This document shows positions 35,713 through 45,527 of a stretch of 64,000 nucleotides of DNA, one piece after another. The notes beneath the pieces were generated by a model. It had not been told where the DNA came from, made no database searches, and worked only from the letters and a program-made list of their open reading frames with translations. This DNA comes from DATFNI01 sp963787205 (lineage in GTDB: Bacteria; Bacteroidota; Rhodothermia; Balneolales; DATFMH01). Numbering within the stretch: the first letter of the stretch is position 1; each line of letters starts with the position of its first letter. Made by a program: the position numbers and the translations under genes. Location: contig CAWBCD010000014.1 of the NCBI GenBank assembly GCA_963787205.1, forward strand, positions 1-64,000, written 5' to 3'.

Positions 35713-37632
35713 ATGGCGGAACCCATTAAAGCAAAACCCGGACCGCTACTGGCAACTGTCAAAAACCCGGACGATCTGAAAAAACTCAGTCCGGATCAGT
35801 TGCCTGATTTATGTCAGGAGGTTCGGGATTTTATCATCGACAACGTGTCGGTCTATGGCGGGCACTTTGGCGCCAGCCTGGGCGCGGTTGAGCTCACCGT
35901 TGCGATGCATTATGTCTTTAATACACCAAACGACCTGATTGTATGGGATGTCGGTCACCAGGCATATGGTCATAAAATCCTCACAGCGCGTCAGGAGCAG
36001 TTCCATACGAACCGAAAATATAACGGCATCTCAGGGTTCCCAAAGCGGGATGAGAGTCCATATGATACTTTTGGAGTGGGCCATTCCAGCACATCCATTT
36101 CGGCCGCACTCGGTATGGCTGCCGCGCGCGATTTATTGGATTTGAGAAAGAAGGTGATTGCTCTTATTGGGGATGGAGCGATGACGGCAGGTCTTGCTTT
36201 CGAAGGCATGAACAATGCCGGGGCTTCTAATCGTGACATGATCGTTATCCTCAATGACAATAACATGTCCATTGACCCGAACGTCGGCGCGCTTAATGAA
36301 TATCTGGCCGACATTACCAGCAGTCAGACCTTCAATAAGATCCGCGATGAGATTTACGACATGCTCGGTTACTTCAAGAGTGCCGGCGAAAAAATGCGTA
36401 AAGTGGCGTCCCGGCTCGAAAAAGCGATGACCACGGCGCTTACACCCGGCGCCTTATTCCGGGCACTCGGGTTCAAATATTACGGTCCCACTGATGGCCA
36501 TAACGTGAAAAATCTGGTCAGCATGCTGCAGGATTTGCAAACTATTCCGGGACCAAAACTCCTGCATGCCGTCACCATTAAGGGCAAGGGATTTGCTCCC
36601 GCGGAGCTAGATCAGGTCAAATGGCACGCACAAGGCAGCCCTTTTGATAAAATCACCGGTAAGCCATTGGCCAAGCCAAGTACTGTGCCAAAACCACTCA
36701 AGTTTCAGGATATCTTCGGTGGGACAATCGTTGACCTTGCAAAAAAGGATAAACGAATAGTCGGCATAACCGCCGCAATGCCAAGCGGCACTGGTCTCAT
36801 TGATATGATGCAACTGATTTCAGATCGTGCTTTTGATGTGGGTATCGCCGAGCAGCATGCTGTTACGTACGCGGCCGGAATGGCTACACAAGGAATTAAA
36901 CCGTTTGTGGCTATATACTCGACCTTCATGCAACGTGCTTATGACCAGGTAATTCACGATGTCACCATACAAAAGCTGCCGGTTGTATTTTGTATGGACC
37001 GGGCCGGGCTTGTTGGGGCTGACGGGGCAACGCATCACGGGCTTTACGACATCGCCTATCTCCGCCCGCTTCCGGGCTTTGTTGTTGCCGCGCCAATGAC
37101 GGGACAGGAATTGCGTGATATGATGTATACCGCATCGAAATATAATGAGGGTCCGTTTGCCATTCGCTATCCCCGTGGCGCCTCCGACCAGTTCGATTGG
37201 GATGGAAGCTACAGCGAAATGCCTATCGGCAAAGGAGAATGCCTCAGGGAGGGAGAAGACATCGCCATCTTGTCATATGGTGCCATCGGAATGGAAGCCC
37301 AAAAAGCGATTAGTAGACTTGGCGAACAGGGTATTTCCGTCGGTCACTATAACATGCGTTTCGTCAAACCGCTCGATACGGATATAATCGATGAGATTAT
37401 GTTGAACTATAAACATATCATCACCATTGAGGATGGTGCGGTACAGGGAGGTTTTGGCAGCGCAATTGCAGAATATATTGTTGCCCAAACTCAGCCCATT
37501 CCTGTGACCATCATGGGGGTCCCGGATCGGATCATAGAACACGGTTCCCAGGAAGAACTTCGCGCCGAGGCCGGTATTGATGCCAACGCAATCGTGCAAA
37601 AGGTAAAAGCAATGCTTCCGGCAATTGCCTGA
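35713..37632 (+). CDS. dxs: 1-Deoxy-D-xylulose-5-phosphate synthase
   Basis: The 639-residue enzyme makes DXP from pyruvate and glyceraldehyde-3-phosphate, the first step of the MEP isoprenoid pathway, using thiamine diphosphate. The N-terminal domain has YGGHFGASLGAVELTVAMHY, VWDVGHQAYGHKIL (family form) and IGDGAMTAGLAFEGMNNAG, the ThDP/metal motif. The middle domain has ISDRAFDVGIAEQHAVTYAA with the catalytic Glu and MDRAGLVGADGATHHGLYDI. The C-terminal transketolase-like domain is complete. The length fits the family (about 620-640). It provides the quinone and undecaprenyl precursors of the cell. Confidence 0.97.
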   Translation: MAEPIKAKPGPLLATVKNPDDLKKLSPDQLPDLCQEVRDFIIDNVSVYGGHFGASLGAVELTVAMHYVFNTPNDLIVWDVGHQAYGHKILTARQEQFHTNRKYNGISGFPKRDESPYDTFGVGHSSTSISAALGMAAARDLLDLRKKVIALIGDGAMTAGLAFEGMNNAGASNRDMIVILNDNNMSIDPNVGALNEYLADITSSQTFNKIRDEIYDMLGYFKSAGEKMRKVASRLEKAMTTALTPGALFRALGFKYYGPTDGHNVKNLVSMLQDLQTIPGPKLLHAVTIKGKGFAPAELDQVKWHAQGSPFDKITGKPLAKPSTVPKPLKFQDIFGGTIVDLAKKDKRIVGITAAMPSGTGLIDMMQLISDRAFDVGIAEQHAVTYAAGMATQGIKPFVAIYSTFMQRAYDQVIHDVTIQKLPVVFCMDRAGLVGADGATHHGLYDIAYLRPLPGFVVAAPMTGQELRDMMYTASKYNEGPFAIRYPRGASDQFDWDGSYSEMPIGKGECLREGEDIAILSYGAIGMEAQKAISRLGEQGISVGHYNMRFVKPLDTDIIDEIMLNYKHIITIEDGAVQGGFGSAIAEYIVAQTQPIPVTIMGVPDRIIEHGSQEELRAEAGIDANAIVQKVKAMLPAIA

Positions 37633-37694
37633 GTTTAGCCGCTTCTTGTGGCTCTTTACCCGTTATTTCTTCCTTCATTGTCATTTTTATTTCA

Positions 37695-38513
37695 ATGGAA
37701 CACGACGTTTCTGTATCGTCCGGGATTGATCTATCATCATATCTTGACCGTATCGACTATTCCGGGGTTCTTGAGCCAACATACGAGGTCCTCGAATCAC
37801 TGCATCTTGCTCATGCCACTCATATTCCTTTTGAGAATCTGGATGTCTTGTTAAAACGACCAATCCGCCTTGATATCGAAAACCTGCAGAATAAAATGGT
37901 TAAGAATCACCGCGGCGGATACTGTTTTGAGCACAACCTGCTCTTTTCTGCGGTTTTGAAAGAAATTGGGTTTTCAGTCACTCAACTGGCGGCTCGGGTA
38001 CGATACCGGGCAAAAGGGTTACCGCCCAGAACTCATATGTTGCTTCTTGTGGATATCAATGGCAGTCGATTTATTGCAGATGTTGGGTTTGGCGCCGAGG
38101 GATTGCTTTTACCGATTCCATTCATAAACAAACAGCCAGCAAAGCAATATGCCTGGACCTACCGTATAACGAAAGAAAATAATAGCTGGGTTCTGCAATC
38201 TTACCATGATGGCACCTGGTCGGATCTGTACATTTTCACACTGGAACCACACTATCAGATCGATTACGAAGTAGCCAGTCACTATGTGTCGACCCACCCG
38301 GATTCGCGCTTCGTCCGGACTCTGACGGTTCAACAAACATTGCCCGCCGTCAGAAAGACTCTGCGGAATAATGGACTGATCATTGATGACAGCTCATCTG
38401 TAACAACCAGTCAGATACAGTCTGATGAGGAGTTAATGCAAACTCTGGATGAGACATTCGGTTTACGTTTTCCGGCCGGAACTGTATTCCATTATCGGGA
38501 CAAGAGTTTTTAG
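37695..38513 (+). CDS. Arylamine N-acetyltransferase
   Basis: The 272-residue enzyme transfers acetyl groups from acetyl-CoA to aromatic amines or hydrazines. It has the full triad: Cys77 in RGGYCFEHN, His114 in PRTHMLLLV, and Asp129 in IADVGFG. THIPFENLDVLL at residues 42-53 is the other family motif. The natural substrate in bacteria is rarely known. It sits between dxs and the TatD gene, on the same strand, with 62 and 18 bases between them. Confidence 0.93.
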   Translation: MEHDVSVSSGIDLSSYLDRIDYSGVLEPTYEVLESLHLAHATHIPFENLDVLLKRPIRLDIENLQNKMVKNHRGGYCFEHNLLFSAVLKEIGFSVTQLAARVRYRAKGLPPRTHMLLLVDINGSRFIADVGFGAEGLLLPIPFINKQPAKQYAWTYRITKENNSWVLQSYHDGTWSDLYIFTLEPHYQIDYEVASHYVSTHPDSRFVRTLTVQQTLPAVRKTLRNNGLIIDDSSSVTTSQIQSDEELMQTLDETFGLRFPAGTVFHYRDKSF

Positions 38514-38531
38514 ATTTTTTATTAGCATGCC

Positions 38532-39329
38532 ATGCTGCTCGATGCCCATGTTCATATCGATGAATACAAGAAAGATCTGAATACAGCCCTTGATCAGATT
38601 CGATCACACCAAATAGTGACGCTTGCTGTATCGATGGATATCGACTCGTACATGACAGCAAGGGTCGTAGCTGATTCGTGTGACTATGTTATCCCATCAT
38701 TTGGTATTCATCCCTGGAAGGCACTGGCGTTTCATGACAGGCTTGATACGCTCGGTGCTCTTGTAAAAGATACTCCTATGATCGGTGAAATCGGGCTTGA
38801 CCATCGTTTTGTTGATGATCCATCTTTTTTTCCATATCAAAACATGGTATTTGAATATTTCCTGGATGCCGCGATGCATCACAGAAAAATTGTCAACCTG
38901 CACACATCGGGTGCGGAACACGAAGTCGTTGAAAAGCTGGAGGAATATCACATCACACAGTCTATTGTACATTGGTACAACGGCCCGCTTGAACTTATTG
39001 ATCGTTATCTTTCGAGCGGATCTTATTTTACGATCGGCGTAGAGCTGCTTTTTTCTCCCCGGCGGTTTCAGACAATTCTTGATGCCATCCCAAATGATCG
39101 CCTGCTTACCGAAACGGACAATCCCGGTGGATATAAATGGCTCAGCGGGGATATTGGTATGCCGGAGATTTTGAACGAAGTGATCAGCCAAATTGCCCGG
39201 TATAAGAAGATGGACAAAGTTGAACTAAACTCGATGGTAACTAAAAACATGAAGACCATGATCGGTAATCATCCTGATCTTGTTGAGAAAATGAGATACT
39301 TGGATTTGACTGCAAAAAAATTGTCATAA
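38532..39329 (+). CDS. TatD-family metal-dependent hydrolase
   Basis: The 265-residue TIM-barrel protein shows the TatD metal sites: MLLDAHVHIDEY (HxH), PMIGEIGLDHRF (Glu), VNLHTSGAEHEVV (His), SIVHWYNG and LLTETDNPGGYKW (Asp). TatD proteins are 3'-5' exonucleases or DNases involved in DNA repair and processing; substrate is often unproven. The canonical second motif 'hcr' is replaced by LHTSGAE, so some divergence from E. coli TatD is visible. The gene is cotranscribed with the N-acetyltransferase by position. Confidence 0.88.
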   Translation: MLLDAHVHIDEYKKDLNTALDQIRSHQIVTLAVSMDIDSYMTARVVADSCDYVIPSFGIHPWKALAFHDRLDTLGALVKDTPMIGEIGLDHRFVDDPSFFPYQNMVFEYFLDAAMHHRKIVNLHTSGAEHEVVEKLEEYHITQSIVHWYNGPLELIDRYLSSGSYFTIGVELLFSPRRFQTILDAIPNDRLLTETDNPGGYKWLSGDIGMPEILNEVISQIARYKKMDKVELNSMVTKNMKTMIGNHPDLVEKMRYLDLTAKKLS

Positions 39330-39395
39330 AATCATTCCATTTTACCGATCGACCTACATCTCTCATCTTTTTTTCCGATCATGATAGATATGATA

Positions 39396-39422
39396 CAACG
39401 TCCCGAAGGCTTTCGGGATTCT
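39396..39422. repeat. REP-like palindrome (TCCCGA...TCGGGA)
   Basis: TCCCGAAGGCTTTCGGGA is an inverted repeat in the gap between the TatD and FkbM-like genes. A related palindrome with the same TCCCGA/TCGGGA arms is at 45741-45755. It may be a dispersed repeat or a small hairpin; there is no T-run. Confidence 0.55.
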
Positions 39423-39456
39423 AGAAACTGGTTTTAATGGCATACTGGTTTAAAAA

Positions 39457-40161
39457 ATGTTCGAACAGTACTCCGGTCAGGTTAAAGATATTTTTGGATC
39501 CGTTAAGGACCGGTTTGGAAAAAAGAAAAGAGTTTTAGTAGTTGTCGGACTCAAAAGTGAGGCTGTGTTTAAGTCTCTGTTCCGAAATTACGAGAACTGC
39601 TATGGTTTTGAAGCTGATCCGGTTGTTTTTGAAAAACTCGAAAAAAAGTATCAGAAATACCCGAATGTCCATTTGTATAATGTGGCAGTAGATACATACG
39701 AGGGAGAGGTCAACTACGATTTGAGTGAAAATGAGGAATTACCAGGGCCTTCTCATGCCTGGGACGGACAAGATCAGAGAGATACATTTGCTGATGTCAG
39801 TGCCGATCAGATGACTCAGATTCTTTGCGTCCATATTTATCGTTTCCTGGATCGGCATGGGATCGAATATATCGATGATTACATCAGCCACAATGAGGGG
39901 AAGGATTTCGAGGTCCTGAATACACTCAAACCGCTCATCTATTCAAAACGAATAGGTACCATTACTTGTGCGGTAACAAAAAATGGTAAGCATAATGATT
40001 ACCGGGACCTGTCCAATAACAGCGAGATTCGTTATTACAAGCTGCTCAGTGATAATTATGAGCTCGTTGCCCGTGGATGGGGACAGTTAAAAGACGGCGT
40101 CATCAAAGAAGTGCCGGACGACTGGTGGGAAATGGACTGCAAATGGCGTGTGAAGGATTAA
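39457..40161 (+). CDS. FkbM-like methyltransferase-fold protein
   Basis: The 234-residue protein resembles FkbM methyltransferases. RVLVVVGLKSEAVFKSLF and NCYGFEADPVVFEKLEKKY give a Rossmann-like start with the acidic ribose-binding residue Glu, NVHLYNVAVDTYEG follows, and GIEYIDDYISHNEGKDFEVL takes the place of the family's LKIDVEGaE motif. Here that motif has Ser-His-Asn-Glu-Gly in place of Asp-Val-Glu-Gly, so SAM-dependent catalysis is uncertain. There is no signal peptide. It could be a real methyltransferase for a sugar or lipid, or a diverged non-catalytic relative. Confidence 0.65.
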   Translation: MFEQYSGQVKDIFGSVKDRFGKKKRVLVVVGLKSEAVFKSLFRNYENCYGFEADPVVFEKLEKKYQKYPNVHLYNVAVDTYEGEVNYDLSENEELPGPSHAWDGQDQRDTFADVSADQMTQILCVHIYRFLDRHGIEYIDDYISHNEGKDFEVLNTLKPLIYSKRIGTITCAVTKNGKHNDYRDLSNNSEIRYYKLLSDNYELVARGWGQLKDGVIKEVPDDWWEMDCKWRVKD

Positions 40162-40305
40162 ACCTTACGGGGTCTTGTAGTTCACATCATTTCTTATAAT
40201 TTTCTTCTGCCTGTTGGTAGTTTGTTTTTGCCAACCCTAAAGCTAAACAGGTAAGAACTTTTTTATATTGCATAATTTCAAATATCAGTAGTTGAGGAAC
40301 ATTTT

Positions 40306-41295
40306 ATGAGCTATTTGGCCGCCGGGAATCGATATGATGAGATGAAATACAAACGCTGTGGCAGGAGTGGGGTAAAATTACCCATCGTCGCCCTGGGACT
40401 ATGGCACAACTTCGGCGATGTCGACACTTTCGAGAACAGCCGAAAGATGGTACACCGGGCCTTTGATCTGGGAATCACCCATTTCGATTTGGCAAATAAC
40501 TATGGTCCACCTCCAGGCTCAGCGGAAGAAAACTTCGGACGCATTTTTGCCAAAGATCTGCATCCATACCGCGATGAACTGATCATTTCAAGTAAGGCCG
40601 GCTATCTTATGTGGCCTGGTCCCTATGGCGAATGGGGATCGCGAAAATACGTGATTGCCAGCTGCGATCAGAGCCTAAAACGCATGGGTCTGGATTATGT
40701 CGATATTTTCTATAGCCATCGCCCGGACCCCGATACACCTCTCGAAGAAACGATGGGCGCCCTCGACCATATCGTTAAAAGTGGACGTGCGTTATATGCA
40801 GGGATATCCAATTATCCCCCCGATATGACAAAAAATGCGGCCCACATTCTTCGCGAAATGGGGACCCCTTGTCTGATACACCAGCCCCGATACAGCATGT
40901 TTGATCGGTGGATTGAAGATGGATTGCTTGGTGTCCTTGATGAAGAGGGAATGGGTTGCATCGTCTTTTCACCGCTCGCTCAGGGTCTTCTTACAGACAA
41001 ATATCTCGGCGGCATTCCGGAAGATTCACGTGCGGCCAAGCCACATGGTTTCCTGCAGCGCGACAGCATCAACGAACAAAACGTCGGCAAAGTCAGACGG
41101 CTGAATGAGATCGCTCAGAGACGAGGCCAGACAATGGCTCAACTGGCTATCGCATGGGTCTTGCGACACCCGCAAGTAACAACTGCACTGATTGGTGCCA
41201 GTCGTGTCGACCATATCGAGGACATCGTAAAAGTTCAGCACAACCCAACGCTCAGCAAAGAAGAACTGGAAGAGATCGAACAGATTCTCATATAA
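40306..41295 (+). CDS. Aldo/keto reductase, YghZ/Kv-beta-like
   Basis: The 329-residue TIM-barrel oxidoreductase uses NADPH. The catalytic tetrad is visible: Asp and Tyr in THFDLANNYGPP, Lys in LIISSKAGYLMWPG and His in VDIFYSHRPDPDTPL. The C-terminal nucleotide-binding motif ALIGASRVDHIEDIV is intact. KYVIASCDQSLKRMGLDYVD and the NNYGPPPGSAEENFG motif place it near E. coli YghZ (L-glyceraldehyde-3-phosphate reductase). It is preceded by a GAGGAAC Shine-Dalgarno-like stretch. The true substrate, perhaps methylglyoxal or a sugar phosphate, is inferred. Confidence 0.93.
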   Translation: MSYLAAGNRYDEMKYKRCGRSGVKLPIVALGLWHNFGDVDTFENSRKMVHRAFDLGITHFDLANNYGPPPGSAEENFGRIFAKDLHPYRDELIISSKAGYLMWPGPYGEWGSRKYVIASCDQSLKRMGLDYVDIFYSHRPDPDTPLEETMGALDHIVKSGRALYAGISNYPPDMTKNAAHILREMGTPCLIHQPRYSMFDRWIEDGLLGVLDEEGMGCIVFSPLAQGLLTDKYLGGIPEDSRAAKPHGFLQRDSINEQNVGKVRRLNEIAQRRGQTMAQLAIAWVLRHPQVTTALIGASRVDHIEDIVKVQHNPTLSKEELEEIEQILI

Positions 41296-41321
41296 TAATA
41301 AAGGCCTGATCTTGCTTTAAT

Positions 41322-43136
41322 TTAGGGATTATATGGCTCGTTAGCCTTCTCATTTGCCATCATGCTCATCCATACGAAGGCTTCCGCTGTCCCGTCAAGT
41401 GTGGGTTCATTTGATGTGAAATCATTCCAGTCGTCATGATAGACTACAACACTCGACTGAAATGCGGCATAACGGTCTGGGTGACTTAGCGCCATGCCGA
41501 ATTTTTTGAAGATAGAGCCATATACCGGACCATCAGTCATGCCCCCAATAATGGGCCGGCCTGTTAGATATTCAATAGAACTGTGAGGATAATGTGGCGT
41601 GTTTGCTCCGTTTCGTGGAATTCCAATAAACTGACTTGCTCCCCAAGGGTTACGCCCGAGAAGCCAATCGCGTGTCTCAATGGCCATTGTATAGTATTTC
41701 GAATCGCCTGTCATTTTCTGATATAACAGCGCCTGGTTTATAAGGGCCGAGGCAAGATTATTGGAACACCAGATAAAAGGATAGCCGTTTCTGTATGGAT
41801 TTTTCATTGCCTTGTCGTAACACGCTTCCAATCCTGTTCGGTAATATCCGGCCAACGTATCACGAAATGCTCCGCTGATCTCATTAAATAACTCATAATG
41901 TCCCAGGTTCATGAATGGATAATAGGCGTAATGATAGGCCGTATCTTTCCCCATCCACGAGATATGATTTGCCAGTCGGGCATACTTTATGGCCTGTGCC
42001 AAAAACTCCCTATTTCGTGTAACCCCATAGAGTTCAGCGGCTCCCCATTCCATATCGTCGGTCCACGTCTTTTCATAATAACGGTAGGGAGCTCCAAACG
42101 AGGCCCCTTCCTGGTGACCCGGTTTCTCCAGGCCCAGCTTATATACTTGCAAAGCTGCGCGAAGATAGCGATCTGCATCAACGGTGTCGTGAAGGTCCTG
42201 CTTCCAGATACGTGCAGCCATGGCCATCACAGCGGCATAGCGTCCAGCCAGGTTAGCCACACCATCCGACGTATTTTTGTACTTGCCTAATCCCTGTGGT
42301 TTGCCATTGGCGTAATAGACAACGCGATAGGACCCTTTTCCCCAGCCATAGTCCGACGAGTCGGCATGAGGCAGCTTAAACCCGATATGATCCCGGTCAT
42401 CTGCTACCTGATAGAACAGTTCATCTGGTGCCGGGTGCATCTTCAACATCCAGGTCAGTCCCCAGTGAGCCTCGTCCAGTACATCAGGGATTCCATTTGA
42501 TATGAGATGCCCCCACTTGTCATAATCATCGCGAAAAACCTGCGGATTTTCCTGGTAAGCAAACAACAAGCGGCCAACCGTGTTGCTCGAAGTCATCAGG
42601 TACTTCAGATCATCACCCGCATCATGCCAGCCTCCGGATACATCGATGTAGGTGCTGTCTGGCATGGGTCCGTACATGGTTCGCCCGTCTTTCTGGTGGC
42701 AGACCTGATCCAGAAACGGGTTATAACCGCACTGTTGCTCACGCAGATAAGCCAGTAATCGGCCTTCCAACCCGTCATATACTTGATCACTTATCCGAAA
42801 AGATAACGACTCGGTTCCACTTCCTCTCACCCGGATTTTATAAGTGCCCGGTTTTTTGAATGAGGTGAAATCCAACCTGAAATGTCTTTCATACCGCCCG
42901 TATGAACCGTTGTTTTGTTTGATCGTAACAGGCCCCCAGACAACATTTCCATCGGCTTCTATCAGTTCACACTGTACCTTGCGAACCTTACGGTTTGTGA
43001 AAACGATGGCGATCTTTGGATCTCCCGTTCGATAGCCGACTTCATTTATCCTGATAAAAAAACCGTGTCCCTGTGCCTGCAACCCTGAAATACAAAGCAG
43101 GAGCAGGAAGACTGACAAAAAACTTCTTTTCCCCAT
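41322..43136 (-). CDS. Secreted glycoside hydrolase family 9 (endoglucanase-type)
   Basis: The 604-residue enzyme hydrolyses beta-1,4-glucans or related glucosides. From MGKRSFLSVFLLLLCISGLQ there is a signal peptide. An N-terminal Ig-like domain (CelD_N; INEVGYRTGDPKIAIVF) covers about residues 25-115, and the (alpha/alpha)6 catalytic domain follows. VSGGWHDAGDDLKYLM holds the catalytic base Asp pair, LLGRNPWGASQFIG has the substrate loop and EPTLDGTAEAFVW near the C-terminus carries the acid Glu. I start at 43136 because 12 extra residues from the ATG at 43172 are polar. Cellulose, mixed glucan or oligosaccharide activity cannot be separated from sequence. Confidence 0.9.
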   Translation of the reverse strand: MGKRSFLSVFLLLLCISGLQAQGHGFFIRINEVGYRTGDPKIAIVFTNRKVRKVQCELIEADGNVVWGPVTIKQNNGSYGRYERHFRLDFTSFKKPGTYKIRVRGSGTESLSFRISDQVYDGLEGRLLAYLREQQCGYNPFLDQVCHQKDGRTMYGPMPDSTYIDVSGGWHDAGDDLKYLMTSSNTVGRLLFAYQENPQVFRDDYDKWGHLISNGIPDVLDEAHWGLTWMLKMHPAPDELFYQVADDRDHIGFKLPHADSSDYGWGKGSYRVVYYANGKPQGLGKYKNTSDGVANLAGRYAAVMAMAARIWKQDLHDTVDADRYLRAALQVYKLGLEKPGHQEGASFGAPYRYYEKTWTDDMEWGAAELYGVTRNREFLAQAIKYARLANHISWMGKDTAYHYAYYPFMNLGHYELFNEISGAFRDTLAGYYRTGLEACYDKAMKNPYRNGYPFIWCSNNLASALINQALLYQKMTGDSKYYTMAIETRDWLLGRNPWGASQFIGIPRNGANTPHYPHSSIEYLTGRPIIGGMTDGPVYGSIFKKFGMALSHPDRYAAFQSSVVVYHDDWNDFTSNEPTLDGTAEAFVWMSMMANEKANEPYNP

Positions 43137-43502
43137 ATCCCAAAAATTAAAATTCTGAAAAGACCTATTCATGAAACAGCTTTAAGGCCTGCCATGACTC
43201 ACCCTCTCAATATGCACTTTTTATTTCTTTTTTTAGCTACATCTAGTCTCTTATCCGAATATGAACTAATACTAATTTTATGTACGCAACTAATATTCAA
43301 TCGCTTATTCTTATTATGCTGCGATGAAATCATAACATTTTCGTATAAAAGATGTTATAAACATGTGATGTTTTGCATAACTCACTTGGATAGTTTTCGA
43401 ACGAGGCATCCGGTTTAACAGTTTAGTTCATATTTACTTCTGTACCGGACAGGCGTTTTACCAAAATCAGACATTACAGTACAACATCATACGACCATAA
43501 TC
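43137..43502. other. Divergent intergenic region between GH9 and the thioredoxin-NHL gene
   Basis: About 365 AT-rich bases must hold the two divergent promoters. A 74-codon frame at 43194 has no coding-like composition and is not called. No repeat, hairpin or CG-centred operator like those at 18375 and 48441 was seen. Confidence 0.4.
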
Positions 43503-45527
43503 ATGTCTTTTCGATTTTCCATCCCATTGATCCTGCTTTTAGCACTGACCAGTGTTTCCTGCCAAAGCAAACCGGGGACAAACTTGTCGCAGTCAGCGTC
43601 TCAGGACTCAAGCAAATATCGTGGAACTATTGCAGCACCTGAATTTCCTAAAGGTCTGCAATGGATAAATACCGACCGGGCACTCAGTCTTAAGGAACTG
43701 CGGGGCAAGGTAGTACTGCTCGATTTCTGGACTTACGGGTGCATCAACTGCTACCATGTGTTTCCGGATTTGGAGCGGCTTGAAAAAGATTTCCCGAACA
43801 CACTCGTCGTGATTGGGGTACACTCGGCTAAATTTCATGCATCCGGAGAGACAAAAAATATTAAGGAGGCTGTTCTTCGGTTCGGGTTAACTCATCCGGT
43901 TGTCAATGACAAGGATTTTAAAATCTGGAAGGAGTATAACATCAACGCCTGGCCGAGTTTTGCCCTCATTGACCCAACAGGTAAGATTGTCGGAGAGATG
44001 TCCGGCGAAGGCATTTATGACACGATGCATCAATATATCCAGGGAATCATCAACACCTTCTCAAAGGAAGGGGAGATCGACCGCAAGCCTCTCAACCTGA
44101 CGCCCGAGTCTGACAAAGTCGCTCAGTCGTTGCTTTATTTCCCCGGCAAGATACTGGCGGATGGAAAACATGACCGTTTGTTTATCTCTGATACTGATCA
44201 TCACCGCATCGTCGTAACCAACCTGAATGGCAAAGTTGAAGAAGTAATCGGGAACGGCAAAGCAGCTCTCAAGGACGGCTCTTTCTCAGAGGCATCCTTC
44301 AACCAACCGCAGGGGTTAACGCTGATCGGCGATAAATTATATGTTGCAGACACTGAGAATAACGCCATAAGAGTAGTTGATCTGGATAAAAAAACAGTTG
44401 CCACAGTGGCCGGCAACGGGAAACAGGCCATCCGGTTCAATGTTCCAGGATTTGGGAAAAAGGTTGAATTGAATTCTCCGTGGGGTATAACTCATGTCGG
44501 GGACGAGTTGTATGTGGCTATGGCGGGGCCTCACCAGGTATGGAAAATCGATCCACAAACCGGATTCTCAGAACCGTTTGCCGGTTCAGGCGGCGAGGGA
44601 CTCCAGGAAGGCAGCCGTCGTCAGGTTCCCATGGCCCAACCGAGCGGGATTACAACCGATGGAAAATATCTGTATGTTGCAGAACCGGAAGCCAGTGCCG
44701 TACAAAGCATCGGCCTGGGAAACGACAAGAATGTGAAAACGATCGTTGGGAAGGGACTGTTTGTCTTTGGTGATAAAGACGGCCCGCGGAGCAGCGCCTT
44801 ACTCCAGCATGATCTCGGCATTGCTCTGTGGAAAGGAAAGCTGTTCATAGCTGATACTTACAACAACAAAATCCGGGAAATTAATCCCAGGTCGGGTTAT
44901 ACAAGAACCTTTGCCGGAAATGGGAAGAGCGGCTACAAAGATGGAGTTGGTGCTCAGGCCGAATTCAATGAACCGGGAGGGCTGTCTGTTAACGGAGACT
45001 GGCTGTATGTTGCAGATACAAATAACCATTTGATCCGCAAGGTAAACCTGAAAACACGCAAGGTTGAGACACTCCAGCTTACCAATCTTGATATGCTGAA
45101 AATGCCTAAACCGGCCAAACATCCTGAAAAGATCGTTGAACTGACGCCCCAGACAATTTCTTCCGAAAAAAATAATCTTTCGTTAACTCTCAGTCTGCCG
45201 GATAACTACCATTTTAATGATCTGGCTTCCAGTCAGTTTATTGTGAATTTTGGCAATTCGCCGGTCGCCGCTTTCAATGGTAAAGACAGCAAAACCATCA
45301 CAAAGACTGAATTTCCGGTAACCGTTCCCGTTTCGCTTGGCGGCCAAAAACCACCGAATCTTTATATCGATGTCTACGCTTACTTCTGCAAAGACGGACA
45401 GGACGCACTGTGCAGATACACTTCCTTCCGGTACAAAATTCCCCTGAAGTATAATTCCGGGGGAAGCAAGAAGATAGATGTTAATCAGAAACTTCAGGTT
45501 CCCGGGCTTCTATCCGTTGACCGTTGA
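43503..45527 (+). CDS. Thioredoxin-NHL repeat lipoprotein (NHLRC2-like)
   Basis: The 674-residue protein has a lipoprotein signal (LILLLALTSVSC, Cys20), then a thioredoxin-like domain with FWTYGCINC (Cys80 and Cys83). The repeats that follow form an NHL beta-propeller (residues about 215-530). They include GKILADGKHDRLFISDTDHH, GLTLIGDKLYVADTENNAI, GITTDGKYLYVAEPEASAV and GLSVNGDWLYVADTNNHLI. A C-terminal beta domain (NNLSLTLSLPDNYHFND onwards) closes the protein. The layout is that of NHLRC2, a conserved protein of unknown biochemical role. Its stop codon falls inside a CCGTTGA tandem repeat, so the last residues SVDR come from repeat sequence. Confidence 0.9.
   Translation: MSFRFSIPLILLLALTSVSCQSKPGTNLSQSASQDSSKYRGTIAAPEFPKGLQWINTDRALSLKELRGKVVLLDFWTYGCINCYHVFPDLERLEKDFPNTLVVIGVHSAKFHASGETKNIKEAVLRFGLTHPVVNDKDFKIWKEYNINAWPSFALIDPTGKIVGEMSGEGIYDTMHQYIQGIINTFSKEGEIDRKPLNLTPESDKVAQSLLYFPGKILADGKHDRLFISDTDHHRIVVTNLNGKVEEVIGNGKAALKDGSFSEASFNQPQGLTLIGDKLYVADTENNAIRVVDLDKKTVATVAGNGKQAIRFNVPGFGKKVELNSPWGITHVGDELYVAMAGPHQVWKIDPQTGFSEPFAGSGGEGLQEGSRRQVPMAQPSGITTDGKYLYVAEPEASAVQSIGLGNDKNVKTIVGKGLFVFGDKDGPRSSALLQHDLGIALWKGKLFIADTYNNKIREINPRSGYTRTFAGNGKSGYKDGVGAQAEFNEPGGLSVNGDWLYVADTNNHLIRKVNLKTRKVETLQLTNLDMLKMPKPAKHPEKIVELTPQTISSEKNNLSLTLSLPDNYHFNDLASSQFIVNFGNSPVAAFNGKDSKTITKTEFPVTVPVSLGGQKPPNLYIDVYAYFCKDGQDALCRYTSFRYKIPLKYNSGGSKKIDVNQKLQVPGLLSVDR

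Noticed and set aside
37695..39329. N-acetyltransferase and TatD genes as a Qat-like defence cluster
   Set aside because: Qat systems need an ATPase and a QueC-like protein beside TatD; none is present.
43194..43418. 74-codon frame before the thioredoxin-NHL gene
   Set aside because: Lies in AT-rich divergent promoter DNA and has no protein-like composition.
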